Shown here: piece by piece, positions 27,246 through 36,892 of the stretch
Layout: each line of letters begins with the position of its first letter
Numbering within the stretch: the first letter of the stretch is position 1
Source: JAUZRW01 sp034437755
GTDB taxonomy: Bacteria > Chloroflexota > Anaerolineae > Aggregatilineales > Phototrophicaceae
NCBI GenBank assembly: GCA_034437755.1
Contig: DAOTTV010000101.1
Location: 1-64,000 of the forward strand
Direction of reading: 5' to 3'
Length of the DNA stretch: 64,000 bases
Made by a program: the position numbers and the translations under genes
The notes under the pieces: generated by a model
Databases searched by the model: none
Told to the model about the DNA's origin: nothing
The model's input: the letters and a program-made list of their open reading frames with translations, nothing else

Positions 27246-27639
27246 TCAACCAATCCTCAGCTTGTTGGCGTTCCTCAAGGGCGAACACGTCAATCGTCGC
27301 GTCGATCGGCAGGAGATTAATCAAACTCTGGGCGATTGACAGCGTGATTTGCAGCGCACGATCGGCGCTGAACGCGCTACGAATATGAGCTTTATCGCGA
27401 TCAGCGAAGTGATCGCGGACGATTTGCCGCCCTTTCGCGGTGACATAGGCAATCGGCGGTAACGTATTAACCTGTGTCATGTCGATCATGACGCGCACCG
27501 TCTCCTCATTTTCGATTTTTTGCACCAGTATCTCTTCCAGCGTCGCCATATATTCATCGACGGCGGCGCGATTGGTCGCATGGAAGATAATCTCGTAGAT
27601 GCCATTGCGATGCATGCTCATTTCGATCAGTTTAGCCAT
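27229..27639 (-). CDS. STAS/SpoIIAA-like small protein
   Basis: A 136-aa soluble protein with an STAS-like beta-alpha order: RNGIYEIIFHATNRAAVDEYMATL, VRVMIDMTQVNTLPP and later TIDVFALEERQQAEDWL. It resembles the 130-aa protein at 42408-42800, also without an obvious phospho-serine. It overlaps the upstream 2H gene by 8 bp and the downstream one by 17 bp, so all three are likely made together. The function is unknown; STAS domains usually act in protein-protein switching. Confidence 0.7.
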   Translation of the reverse strand: MAKLIEMSMHRNGIYEIIFHATNRAAVDEYMATLEEILVQKIENEETVRVMIDMTQVNTLPPIAYVTAKGRQIVRDHFADRDKAHIRSAFSADRALQITLSIAQSLINLLPIDATIDVFALEERQQAEDWLNDNTE

Positions 27640-28210
27640 CGTCTGCTTCTCCGATGAGTTCGACAGTCATGTTCTCGTCTCCTAGTAGAGAAATGCGGTC
27701 GATTGTCATCTCCCATGCGAAGTCTCGCTGAGCCAGCAAGGTCACGACATCAGCGAGTTGTGCAATACCCATGCCGGGTATCAGCAGGGAGATATGCGGC
27801 ATCCAGTGGTTAATCAGGTGGTGCTTGCTGATGTCATGCATGGCACCGGTGAGCGCCCCGATGAGCGAGGTTTGGATGCGCGTGAGTTCTGGATTACGAA
27901 CGACTGCCACATATACCGCATTTTTCTCGCCCGTGAAGAGGCCTAAGCCCGCCGTGCGAATCGTGAACGGGGGTTGGAAAGCGGCGAATTGCTCCATCGC
28001 GTCATGCAGCTGCGCCGAGTCAATCGCTTGTGCTTGGATTTGCGTCATATGTGGCGTGGGGTTGGCGATGGGATGGCTAATGCCCAGCTCAGTCTCTAAT
28101 TCATGCCAGATATTCTTGACGATCGTTTCGTGCGTCTCATCCAGTAGAGACGCAATGACGTAATTTGGGCGTTTTTCAGGAAAAAAGTAATCGCGGATGA
28201 AATCGACCAT
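27632..28210 (-). CDS. 2H phosphodiesterase (2'-5' RNA ligase-like), copy 1
   Basis: A 192-aa paralogue of the gene at 26697-27245, first in the operon. H-x-T/S motifs are HMTQIQAQ near residue 52 and HISLLIPG near 143. The shared FTGEKNAVYVAVVR segment (TGEMPVVHVAVAR in copy 2) confirms the duplication. It is divergent from trmB 124 bp away. Confidence 0.82.
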   Translation of the reverse strand: MVDFIRDYFFPEKRPNYVIASLLDETHETIVKNIWHELETELGISHPIANPTPHMTQIQAQAIDSAQLHDAMEQFAAFQPPFTIRTAGLGLFTGEKNAVYVAVVRNPELTRIQTSLIGALTGAMHDISKHHLINHWMPHISLLIPGMGIAQLADVVTLLAQRDFAWEMTIDRISLLGDENMTVELIGEADDG

Positions 28211-28334
28211 CGAGCCTATCCTTCGTAGCGTGTATGATTCAAGAGCGCATGAGCGAACTGATGCTTGATTGCGCTGTTATTTCTCATTATAGTTTGGGTT
28301 CCTATATTTTCGCAAACGCACGAGAAACGCGCAC

Positions 28335-29330
28335 ATGACACAGATACAACCCCTCAACAGCTTAAGCCTGCCCTTCCCAACCGACTGGGCCGCGGTCTTC
28401 GGCGCGGATCGCCCGCTGATCGTCGAGATTGGCTTCGGCAATGGGGATTATCTGGTCGCGCTTGCCCAGCACTATCCCGATCATCACATCATCGGCTTCG
28501 AGATATCGAATCCCTCATTGATGAAAGCCCAGCGCAAAGCCCAACGCCATCAACTGCATAACGTGCGCGTCGTCTATTCCCGCGCCGAGACCGCCCTGCA
28601 TCATCTGTTCACACCGCAGAGCGTGCGCCAATTCCACATCAACTATCCTGATCCATGGTTCAAAGCGCGCCATTCAGGACGACGCTTGATGCAACGCGAC
28701 ACACTCGACGCACTCGTAAGCCGCCTTGAACCCGATGGCTTGCTCTATCTCGCGACGGACATCCGCGCCTATGCCGAGCTGAGCCATGATCTCTTGGCAC
28801 AAACGCCCACGCTCGATAATCAACTCGCTCGCGCATGGGTGCATGACTTCCCACAACGCCTCATCACCACCAAGTACGAAGAAAAAGGCTATCGTGAGGG
28901 GCGCAAGGGACATTACTTCAAGTACCAACGTAATCATCAGCCCGCGCCACACGTACCCGTCAAGGAGGAGTTACCCGTGCCCCATGTCGTGATCCAAACC
29001 CCGATGAACGTCGCCGATATCGCACAGGCGGTGACGAAAATCTCACATCACCCCGCCGAGGGCTTCACCGTTGCCGTCCTCAGTGGCTACTACAACCCGA
29101 CTCACGATTCAGCCTTGATCGAAGTCATCATCGAAGAACCGACGATCGAACAGCACATCGCGCTGGTGTTACGGCGCAAGTCCGACGATAGCTATACCCT
29201 GCGCTATGCTAGCTTCGGTCAACCGCGCCCGACTGCGGGTATGCACTACGCGGTCGGCTTTGTCGGCGATTGGATTGCCGATCTTCATCCCGATGCAACC
29301 GTCACGCGTCGCAGTCTCCGCACAACTTAA
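28335..29330 (+). CDS. trmB: tRNA (guanine-N7)-methyltransferase with a C-terminal extension
   Basis: A 331-aa SAM-dependent enzyme forming m7G46 in tRNA. Residues about 20-205 are the TrmB core: EIGFGNGDYLV (SAM site), GFEISN and YPDPWFKARHSGRR (family signature), then the terminal KYEEKGYREGRKGHYF. Residues about 215-331 are an extra alpha/beta segment not found in usual TrmB of about 220-240 aa. It overlaps the stop of the convergent yfhO-like gene. Confidence 0.93.
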   Translation: MTQIQPLNSLSLPFPTDWAAVFGADRPLIVEIGFGNGDYLVALAQHYPDHHIIGFEISNPSLMKAQRKAQRHQLHNVRVVYSRAETALHHLFTPQSVRQFHINYPDPWFKARHSGRRLMQRDTLDALVSRLEPDGLLYLATDIRAYAELSHDLLAQTPTLDNQLARAWVHDFPQRLITTKYEEKGYREGRKGHYFKYQRNHQPAPHVPVKEELPVPHVVIQTPMNVADIAQAVTKISHHPAEGFTVAVLSGYYNPTHDSALIEVIIEEPTIEQHIALVLRRKSDDSYTLRYASFGQPRPTAGMHYAVGFVGDWIADLHPDATVTRRSLRTT

Positions 29331-32101
29331 GCGCGTCGCCACTGCCACCCAATCATCAGCAAAGCCAGCACCCACGCGAGCGCACCGCCCGCAATCGCGC
29401 CATACCACAAGGTCGGCACAAAGCTGAAGACGACCTGACTCGTCCCAGCTGGCACGCGCACCGCCCGAAACAACACATCCGCCCGATGAATCGGCACATC
29501 CGCCTCGTTGACGGTCGCACGCCAGCCCGGATAATACGCATCTGCGAGATAGAGATAGGCATCCGTCGGGCTTGTCACAGCAACCTCGACGCGGGTCGGG
29601 CTGTAATGCGTGATACGTGCCTGATACGCGCCATCGGCATCACTCGTATCAGTGGCGGGCAAAGTCGGCACGTCACCATGCAAGACCGTCGTGCCCGTTG
29701 CACGCAGATGCGCTAAGGCCGCCTCATGACTCTCCCAATCATCCGCCAGCACCGTCACATCCGTGACGAGGCGCACGCGCCCCGCGTTCCCCAGATCATA
29801 AGCTTTGACATCGCTCGATAGCACGCGGGTGATACCAGCCGGCATCAACTGGCGAAATTCGCCCGTGCGCGTGTCAACCAGCGTCACAGCGTGGAGCATC
29901 AGGCGGGATGTGCGATCCACATCAGCGATCACGCGCACCGTAGCGGCCGCATCTACACCCGTGAGATCATACGCCGCTAGCTGAAGCCCGTTATCGAGCG
30001 TCACAGGTCCAGCAAGTGGCGGGCGCGTCCCTGCGTCGGCATAAGTGATCGTCGGGGCATTTGCGCCGCTATACAGCACATGCACGCGATCCGCGACGAA
30101 ACCCGACGGATTGTGGAAGCGCGCATCTGTCGCCAGCACTGCCGAGAAGGTCGTATCGTAAGCGATGCCTGCGTGCCACACATCGTAGAGCTTATCCGCG
30201 ATGAGATAGCGCGTATCGGTCAAGCGCAGTAACCAGCGCGGCGGCACACACACCCCGCGACACGCTTCACGCGCCAGCGACTCGCCCATGCGCCCGTCAG
30301 TGATGCGCGGTGTCGCCTCAGGAAGCAAGAGCGATATAAATTGTGAGTAATAAATCGTCGGCAATACGCCGCCACCGTAGCCGTCCAGCGTCGGGATACC
30401 CCACGTCAGGGCTTGATTAGGCGCGAGCATCTCCTGTTGCTTGATCGCCGTGAACGCGATTTGTATCGCTTCTTCGTCCATGCCCAGCGCTTCATAGCGT
30501 GCGCGTAATTGCACTTTATCGCCCGTATCAAACAATTGATTGCCTATCGAGAGCGTGCGCGGCGGCGGTGTGGCGGATGCAGTCAACGCTTGCAATTGGC
30601 TGATCGTGAAGCGTTGTCCGGTGTAGACATCGCGCGGCACAAGATCGGTGTAAGGCAAGCGGCGGGTCGCGGCGAATAACTCGATTATCAGCGCGATGAG
30701 TACGAGCAAGGCAAGCGCGTTGCCACGACGGGTGATAGCAGGCGATGACGGGCGATCAGGCTTCACTTGATCGCGCTGACCAGCTAGCCATAGCAAACAC
30801 ACGAGAGCGCACGCGATCACCCCCCACATGACGACGGTCGGCAGTGGCGCGACAAGCGCCCCGCTCACGTCAACTTGTGCGATCGGCAACACGCCTGCCA
30901 GCGCAATCACCAGCAACAGACCGCCGCCGACCAGTGCCAGCACAGACCGCCCGACAACACCCACCTGCAAAGCGAGGACTCCGCGCCCAGTGAGCATCGC
31001 CAGCGCCAGCGCGGCGAGTGCCATCCAGCGCGCCGGCACCCGAAACAGGTTGAAGCCCGGCAGATTCGCCAGTAACCAGTAAAGCGGATTATACGCCCCC
31101 AGTGCCAGCAACACGCCAACCAGCGTCAGCACCACCCACGTATACCGGCGTACATCGGCGGGACGTTGATAGACTAGCGCCCCGATCAATGCTAGACATA
31201 AGCCAATGACACCGATTGTCACGACGTATTCAGAGAAGAGTTGTCCATCGTAGATGCCGAGCAGACTGCGCGGTAAGTACCACGGCGGCAGAGAGAACGC
31301 GACCGCCTCACGCGCATTCAAGCCACTACCGCGATTCGACATACCCGTGAGTTCGAGCGTAGGGAGCAACTGTGGCAGGGCTAGCACGATCGCGATCACA
31401 GTGGCGATCGCCAGCTTGAGCAGATGACGACCGTATGTGCGCCACCCCGCGCCAAGCGCCTGCACAATACCATACACGCCGAGACCGATACCGGTCATGA
31501 AGACGGTTTGCGTGTGTCCGCTGAAAATCTGTAACGCCCAGCCCATGCCAAGAAACAACAGCCACAACCGCGCTCGCTCAGCTGAGAGCGCACGATGATA
31601 GAGATAGAACAGCCACGGCAACCATGCGATCCCCTGTAGCTGATTGATCTGCTCAATATGCCCGCCGACATAGCCGCCTAACGCAAAGAGAAGCGCGGTG
31701 GTTAGTGCCGGTAGCCAGGCGCGGCTCATCGTCGCCCAGAATAACACCAGCGCCCCCAGCCCCGCCCAGATGATATGCAATATAATCGCATAACGCACGG
31801 CATCCGGCGCGGGTAAGGCGATGGTTAACCAATTAGGCGGGTAAAACGTGCCAATCTGCGGATTCGCCAGCAGAGGCACACCCATGAAAATATCCGGTGT
31901 CCACAACGGCAGTTGACCGGCGCGCAGGGCGGCATCACGCGCATCCCAATAGGGATAGAAATAACGATAGGTATCGCCGCGCGCTAAGATCATATCGGTG
32001 AATACCAACTGCCAGAAGAACAGGACACACAGCGCGACCAAGCCCAGCACAGACAAAAGCGTTATGAGGCGCGTCCTAGCGCGATGCTCGCCCGCTTCCA
32101 T
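29327..32101 (-). CDS. YfhO-family multi-spanning membrane protein
   Basis: About 924 aa with some 12-14 membrane helices. The first half has the GT-C-like pattern: DTYRYFYPYWD after helix 1, GVPLLANPQIGTFYPPNWL and a helix-rich core to about residue 480. A large external domain then follows (about 500-890), and one final helix ends the chain. This matches bacterial YfhO-like proteins thought to add sugars to lipid-linked or cell-surface polymers. ATG at 32101 has AGGTGA about 8 nt ahead; a GTG at 32113 is possible. It directly follows cysS. Confidence 0.88.
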   Translation of the reverse strand: MEAGEHRARTRLITLLSVLGLVALCVLFFWQLVFTDMILARGDTYRYFYPYWDARDAALRAGQLPLWTPDIFMGVPLLANPQIGTFYPPNWLTIALPAPDAVRYAIILHIIWAGLGALVLFWATMSRAWLPALTTALLFALGGYVGGHIEQINQLQGIAWLPWLFYLYHRALSAERARLWLLFLGMGWALQIFSGHTQTVFMTGIGLGVYGIVQALGAGWRTYGRHLLKLAIATVIAIVLALPQLLPTLELTGMSNRGSGLNAREAVAFSLPPWYLPRSLLGIYDGQLFSEYVVTIGVIGLCLALIGALVYQRPADVRRYTWVVLTLVGVLLALGAYNPLYWLLANLPGFNLFRVPARWMALAALALAMLTGRGVLALQVGVVGRSVLALVGGGLLLVIALAGVLPIAQVDVSGALVAPLPTVVMWGVIACALVCLLWLAGQRDQVKPDRPSSPAITRRGNALALLVLIALIIELFAATRRLPYTDLVPRDVYTGQRFTISQLQALTASATPPPRTLSIGNQLFDTGDKVQLRARYEALGMDEEAIQIAFTAIKQQEMLAPNQALTWGIPTLDGYGGGVLPTIYYSQFISLLLPEATPRITDGRMGESLAREACRGVCVPPRWLLRLTDTRYLIADKLYDVWHAGIAYDTTFSAVLATDARFHNPSGFVADRVHVLYSGANAPTITYADAGTRPPLAGPVTLDNGLQLAAYDLTGVDAAATVRVIADVDRTSRLMLHAVTLVDTRTGEFRQLMPAGITRVLSSDVKAYDLGNAGRVRLVTDVTVLADDWESHEAALAHLRATGTTVLHGDVPTLPATDTSDADGAYQARITHYSPTRVEVAVTSPTDAYLYLADAYYPGWRATVNEADVPIHRADVLFRAVRVPAGTSQVVFSFVPTLWYGAIAGGALAWVLALLMIGWQWRRA

Positions 32102-32113
32102 GTCGCGTATCAC

Positions 32114-33565
32114 CTACGCTTCGATTTTCCAGATCGTCCCGTCCGGGCGATCTTCCAGGACAATGCCCATACTCGCCAGTTCATCGCGGATGCGATCAGA
32201 CTCGGCGTAGTCTTTGTTGGCGCGGGCCTGCGCCCGCATGTCAACCAGCATCTTAATCAGGCTGTTCTCGCGATCTTCGTTGAGCTTGCCGCCAAGGGTT
32301 TCGCGCTCTGGGATGATGCCCAGCACCTCGCCGCCAAGTTCGTTGTAGAGATCGTTGATCGCTTGCAGGGTCGGCAGACCAACGTCAGCATCGTCATTGA
32401 GCAGGGTATTAACATCCCGCGTTAACGCTTGCAGGACGGCGATCGCTTGCGGCGTGTTGAAGTCGTCATCCATACGCGCGATGAATTCGGTCTTAGCACG
32501 CTCAAGGCGTTCACCGAAGCTGTTGCCGTCGTCGCTTTCCGGCGCGTGGTTCATTATCTGGCGCGTCAGGCGCACCGCCCCATACAAGCGTTCCCAGCCC
32601 GCTTTCAACGATGCCATCGCCTCGTCGCTATAATCTGCCGGACTGCTATAATGCGCATTGATCGAGAACATCCGCACCACTTCAGGGCGATAATCCGCCA
32701 GTGCGTCTTTAATCCGCACGAAATTACCAAGACTCTTGGACATCTTGATGCTATCGACCGTCAAACTGCCGACCAGCATCCAATATTTGGCGAAATCAGC
32801 ATCGTTGGCGCACTCGCTCTGTACGATTTCGTTCTCGTTGTGCGGGTAGATGTTATCGACACCGCCACCGTGAATGTCGAAGGTCGGCCCTAGATATTTG
32901 CGCGCCATCGCCGAGCATTCAATGTGCCATCCGGGGAAGCCCTCGCCCCACGGGCTATTCCAGCGCAGGATGTGTTCGGGTTCGGCGCGTTTCCACAGGG
33001 CAAAATCAGCCGGATGGCGCTTCTCGCCGCGCACGTCTTCGCGCGTGCCCGCTTCTTGGTCGTCCAGACGACGGTTGGAGAGCTTGCCGTATTCCGGCGC
33101 GCTGGTGACATCGAAATAGACGTTGCCATCGACTTCGTAAGCGTGCCCGTTGGCGAGCAATTCCTGCACCATCTCAATCTGCTCCGGGATATGCCCCGCC
33201 GCCCGCGGTTGGATGTCCGGCGGCATCACGTTGAGGCTCGCCATATCTTCCAGATAACTGCGGGCATAACTCTCCGCGATTTGCATCGGCTTCGCTTGCA
33301 GTTGGCGCGCCTTCTGCAAGATTTTGTCCTCACCCGTCAGCTGTAAATGCCCGACATCGGTCAGGTTCTGCACGTAAAGCACGTCATAGCCACTGTAGCG
33401 CAGGTAACGCACGACCACATCAAATGAGACATACGTCTTGGCATGCCCAAGATGCGCGTGATCGTAAACGGTGGGGCCGCAGACGTACATGCTGATGCGC
33501 CCCTCTTGCAGGGGTTCAAAATCTTGTTTTTTTCGCCCTAGAACGTTAAATATCCGCAATGCCAT
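32114..33565 (-). CDS. cysS: Cysteinyl-tRNA synthetase
   Basis: A 483-aa class Ia synthetase charging tRNA-Cys. The HIGH-type motif is in CGPTVYDHAHLGHAKT, KMSKS in SIKMSKSLGN, and the zinc-site residues in FPGWHIECSAM and PHNENEIVQSE are typical. The C-terminal anticodon-binding part ends at WKIEA. The ATG at 33565 (MALRIFN) is chosen because the longer frame back to 33637 adds residues unlike the family. The tRNA-Cys it serves is at 48198 in this window. Confidence 0.97.
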   Translation of the reverse strand: MALRIFNVLGRKKQDFEPLQEGRISMYVCGPTVYDHAHLGHAKTYVSFDVVVRYLRYSGYDVLYVQNLTDVGHLQLTGEDKILQKARQLQAKPMQIAESYARSYLEDMASLNVMPPDIQPRAAGHIPEQIEMVQELLANGHAYEVDGNVYFDVTSAPEYGKLSNRRLDDQEAGTREDVRGEKRHPADFALWKRAEPEHILRWNSPWGEGFPGWHIECSAMARKYLGPTFDIHGGGVDNIYPHNENEIVQSECANDADFAKYWMLVGSLTVDSIKMSKSLGNFVRIKDALADYRPEVVRMFSINAHYSSPADYSDEAMASLKAGWERLYGAVRLTRQIMNHAPESDDGNSFGERLERAKTEFIARMDDDFNTPQAIAVLQALTRDVNTLLNDDADVGLPTLQAINDLYNELGGEVLGIIPERETLGGKLNEDRENSLIKMLVDMRAQARANKDYAESDRIRDELASMGIVLEDRPDGTIWKIEA

Positions 33566-33712
33566 AGCGCGGGTATCCTTTCTGGTTGATTGTGTTGAAT
33601 TCATGAGTCGCCTGACACAACACACGCGATCATACACCGTTATCGACCGAGTTTAAACGGTGTGCCAGCGCCGCAGGCGATGCACTTAGCTTGTTCTCAC
33701 GTGTTAGCAGGA

Positions 33713-34237
33713 TCAATCCAGCGGGCGTGAGCTTGATGCCGTATCCGCCGTGTCGTCGTCCTCGGTCGCGTGCTGGGGATTGATGAAGCCATCAACCAGC
33801 AGAACAATCACCCCCAGCACGATGAAATGATCGGCAAAGTTGGAGACGTTGGAAATCAAGCCGGGGACAGTCACATGGAAGAGATCGACCACATGCCCGA
33901 AGCGCGCGCGATCAATGATATTGCCCAGCGCCCCGCCAATCACCAGCGATAGCGCGACGTAATGCGCGGTCGTCTCGTCCTGTGTAGTGCGGTAAAACCA
34001 CAGCAAGCCCGCCACAATCAGCACCGAGAGCGACAGGAAAAAGGTACTGCCCCCCGCCCCCAAACCGAAAGCTATACCGGTGTTGGTCGTCCGCGTGAAC
34101 TGAATATATGGATGCACAATCGGCAGGACTTCTCGCGATTCGTATAGGAGCATGTTCGCCATCACCCACCACTTCGCCACTTGATCGATCATCACGGTGA
34201 GTACCACAATGCCCGCGAGAATCAGCCACTTTCGCAT
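33713..34237 (-). CDS. lspA: Lipoprotein signal peptidase II
   Basis: A 174-aa inner-membrane aspartyl peptidase that removes signal peptides from prolipoproteins. It has four helices. The catalytic aspartates are in GGALGNIIDRARFGHVVDL and in SNFADHFIVLG (N-x-A-D). The ATG at 34237 (MRKWLIL) fits the family start; the frame extends back to 34270. Lipoprotein substrates in this window include the lectin-like protein at 9181-9843. Confidence 0.95.
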   Translation of the reverse strand: MRKWLILAGIVVLTVMIDQVAKWWVMANMLLYESREVLPIVHPYIQFTRTTNTGIAFGLGAGGSTFFLSLSVLIVAGLLWFYRTTQDETTAHYVALSLVIGGALGNIIDRARFGHVVDLFHVTVPGLISNVSNFADHFIVLGVIVLLVDGFINPQHATEDDDTADTASSSRPLD

Positions 34238-34400
34238 ACGTTCGTCATCTCTCTTACATATCAACATCATGACTCATTGTAGCGGTATTCGCCATATGCA
34301 GATAGAGTCACCCGATGTTTGCGTGGATTATACGCGACACCCTGCGTCTATCAGGTATACTAACACCATAGCGATTAATAATCTTTGGAGAGTATAGCAG

Positions 34401-35333
34401 ATGGCGAATGCACTGGAACTGAGCGAAACACCACAGGCAAAGCGGATGGTCATGCTGGTTGGCTGGCGACAATGGGCGGATGCTGGTTCAATTTCATCAG
34501 GCTTGCCCAAATATCTGTATCAACGCCATCGCGCGCGCAAGATCGGCACGATTGCCCCCGATGGCTTTTACCTGTTCCAATTCCCCGGCACGCACGATCT
34601 CTTACGCCCGATGATTCAATTTTCAGATGGCTACCCTGAAAGCATCGATCAACATCGTAACGATATTTACTACGTTGAAATCGACGGAACGGGCGTGGTA
34701 TTCGTGCTGGGCGATGAACCGCATCTGGATGTCGAGCGTTATACCGGTGCGATCCTAGATGCCGCCGACCAACTACAGGTCGAGATGATTATCAGCTTCG
34801 GCGGGGTCTATGCTGAAGTGCCGTATAACAAAGAGCGCACCGTCTCATGCTCCTTCAGCAATTACACCCTCAAAGAGACGCTGGAGAAGATGTCGGTCAA
34901 TTTCTCCAATTATCAGGGCGGGGCGAGCATCGGCGCGGTCTTGTGCCGGCGGGCGGCAGATCGTAATATGGATTATGTCGGCTTCTATTCTTTCGTGCCG
35001 AATTATGATCTCTCGCAGTTTGAACCCTTCGAGAATGCCATCCGCATCGAGAATGATTTTATGGCGTGGTTGGGCATCATGAAGCGCGTCAAGCACTTCT
35101 TGAACGTCAACTTCGACCTGATTGAACTGGAAGATAAAGCGCAAGAGCTGATTACCGTCCTCAACGATAAAATTGATGAGCTAGACATCACCGCGCCATC
35201 GGCAGGCGTGCGCGATTATTTTGAAGATTTAGAGGACGACTTCACCGAAGACTTGTTTAACCCGCTCAGCGATGCGTGGGAGAACGAACTGCGCCGCTTG
35301 CTCGATGATAGCGAGAGCGACGACGCATCATAA
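34401..35333 (+). CDS. PAC2-family protein
   Basis: A 310-aa soluble protein of the PAC2 family (archaeal and bacterial proteasome-assembly-chaperone-like proteins). Typical features are VMLVGWRQWADAGSISSG at about 17-34, FQFPGTHDLLRP, and ADQLQVEMIISFGGVYAEVP. The C-terminal 70 residues are helical and acidic. GGAGAG precedes the ATG. No proteasome genes are nearby, so its partner is unknown. Confidence 0.82.
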   Translation: MANALELSETPQAKRMVMLVGWRQWADAGSISSGLPKYLYQRHRARKIGTIAPDGFYLFQFPGTHDLLRPMIQFSDGYPESIDQHRNDIYYVEIDGTGVVFVLGDEPHLDVERYTGAILDAADQLQVEMIISFGGVYAEVPYNKERTVSCSFSNYTLKETLEKMSVNFSNYQGGASIGAVLCRRAADRNMDYVGFYSFVPNYDLSQFEPFENAIRIENDFMAWLGIMKRVKHFLNVNFDLIELEDKAQELITVLNDKIDELDITAPSAGVRDYFEDLEDDFTEDLFNPLSDAWENELRRLLDDSESDDAS

Positions 35334-35345
35334 ATCACGATTGAT

Positions 35346-35374
35346 GGGCGGGACGCGGCGCAATAAACCCGCCC
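35346..35374. terminator. Hairpin between convergent genes
   Basis: GGGCGGG (35346-35352) pairs with CCCGCCC (35368-35374) across a 15-nt loop, between the stop codons of the PAC2 and GT-C genes. It has no strong T-run. Confidence 0.45.
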
Positions 35375-36732
35375 TAGGGCATCAACGCGCCAGGAATCAC
35401 GCGCCAGATCAAGTAGAAATCCAGCACTGCAAAACCCATGCACGCGATGACCGTCAGCCATGGCGACCAGCCCCAGCGTCGTAAGAGTAAGTCACGCCAA
35501 GTATCAATGCCCAGCGCCAGCACGAAGGCAATCGGGATCAAAGCGGTGAACAGATACCGCCCCTGAAATTGGACGAAGGTCAGGTTGTAATAGATGAACT
35601 GCAACAGTGATAACAGCACCACCAGCGCGAGAATCAGCGTGCTGTGCCAGCGAAAACGCGCCTGCTGATTCTCGCTGGCTGTGGTGAGGCGCATCTGTAA
35701 TACCGCATGAATCAGCGCACCGACCAGCGCCAGCGCGACCAGCGCGACCAGTGCTTGATAAATGCGGGGGATCGCGCCATTCATCGGCACGCCCATCCAG
35801 CCAAACTGCCCCCAGAAGCTGTTGAACGTGGTCTGGATCGCTGTTTGCCAATACGCCCCCACGCCAATTTCAGCGATGTAATCGGACGTTCGCAATTGCC
35901 CCACGACGACATCGTGATGACGCTGTAACCCGAGAAAATCAGGGAAGCCGTAGACGATGATGTTCCGCCCCCAGTACGCGCCAGCGAACAGCGCCGCCGG
36001 TAATGCCATCGTCAGTAGCGCGTGGAACAGCGGTCGCCATGTGCGCTTATCCCGCGCTGACCACTTCAGCACGATCGCCATGCCGACGACTCCTGCCATG
36101 AAGTACGCAGTCGTCTTGGTGATCGCAATCAAGCCGATCAACACGCCCAATTGCCATGGTGTCACCGCATCCCCGCGCAAGTAACGAAGCACCGTCCACA
36201 GCGTCAGCGCGATTAACGCGCCAGCGAGCGCGTCGTTGTTGACACTGGCGAGAATCGCGAGATGTTGCGGTGTGAAGGCGACCAGCGCCATCGTTGCCAG
36301 TGCCAGCGCCGGACGCTGTGGCATCAGCAGGCGCACGATGACGAAACTGAGCGTGATCGTGATCGCCCCCAGTGCCAGCGAGTACAGGCGCAGGGCGATC
36401 AAACGCCCGTCGCTCGCCCAATACACAGGTGTCGCCAACCAGTAATAGAGCGGCGGTTGATGGTCTTCGTACTGCACGCGATCGAGATCGCCCAGCAGGT
36501 CGGGCGCAAAGCGTTGTGCTTTCAAGGTCTCTAGATAAGCGTTATTCCAATCGCCCATTTCGATCTGCGGCAAGAGATCACCCGCCGCCATCTGCCGGAT
36601 GGTGTTGTAATGCGCGGGTTCATCGGGGGCTTGCCATGCGGGGGTGCGCGTGGCGAACAACAGGCCTAGCCCGATATATAAAACTATAATTGCGCTAAAG
36701 AATACCCGTATGCGCGTTGCTGCTGTCATCAT
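35374..36732 (-). CDS. GT-C-type membrane glycosyltransferase
   Basis: A 452-aa protein with about ten to eleven membrane helices. After helix 1 it has TPAWQAPDEPAHYNTIRQM, the acidic first-loop motif of PMT/GT83-like and DUF2142 glycosyltransferases. It also has YEDHQPPLYYWLATPVY and a conserved VNNDALAGALIALT. It probably moves a sugar from a polyprenyl-phosphate donor to a target on the outer membrane face. The acceptor is unknown. GGTGAG precedes the ATG at 36732. It is divergent from the GNAT gene. Confidence 0.82.
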   Translation of the reverse strand: MMTAATRIRVFFSAIIVLYIGLGLLFATRTPAWQAPDEPAHYNTIRQMAAGDLLPQIEMGDWNNAYLETLKAQRFAPDLLGDLDRVQYEDHQPPLYYWLATPVYWASDGRLIALRLYSLALGAITITLSFVIVRLLMPQRPALALATMALVAFTPQHLAILASVNNDALAGALIALTLWTVLRYLRGDAVTPWQLGVLIGLIAITKTTAYFMAGVVGMAIVLKWSARDKRTWRPLFHALLTMALPAALFAGAYWGRNIIVYGFPDFLGLQRHHDVVVGQLRTSDYIAEIGVGAYWQTAIQTTFNSFWGQFGWMGVPMNGAIPRIYQALVALVALALVGALIHAVLQMRLTTASENQQARFRWHSTLILALVVLLSLLQFIYYNLTFVQFQGRYLFTALIPIAFVLALGIDTWRDLLLRRWGWSPWLTVIACMGFAVLDFYLIWRVIPGALMP

Positions 36733-36892
36733 CGCTTGTCTCTCACCCGCTTGCATTCGATCACCAGCGCAGTGTAGATCAAAATGCGACGCTTGTCAGG
36801 TCAGGGTTGTTCACCGCCTGCTAAATCGACGCGGGAGCGAGCGGGCTATGCTATAATGTGGCGCAATAACATCGCGTAGAAATGACGATTCC

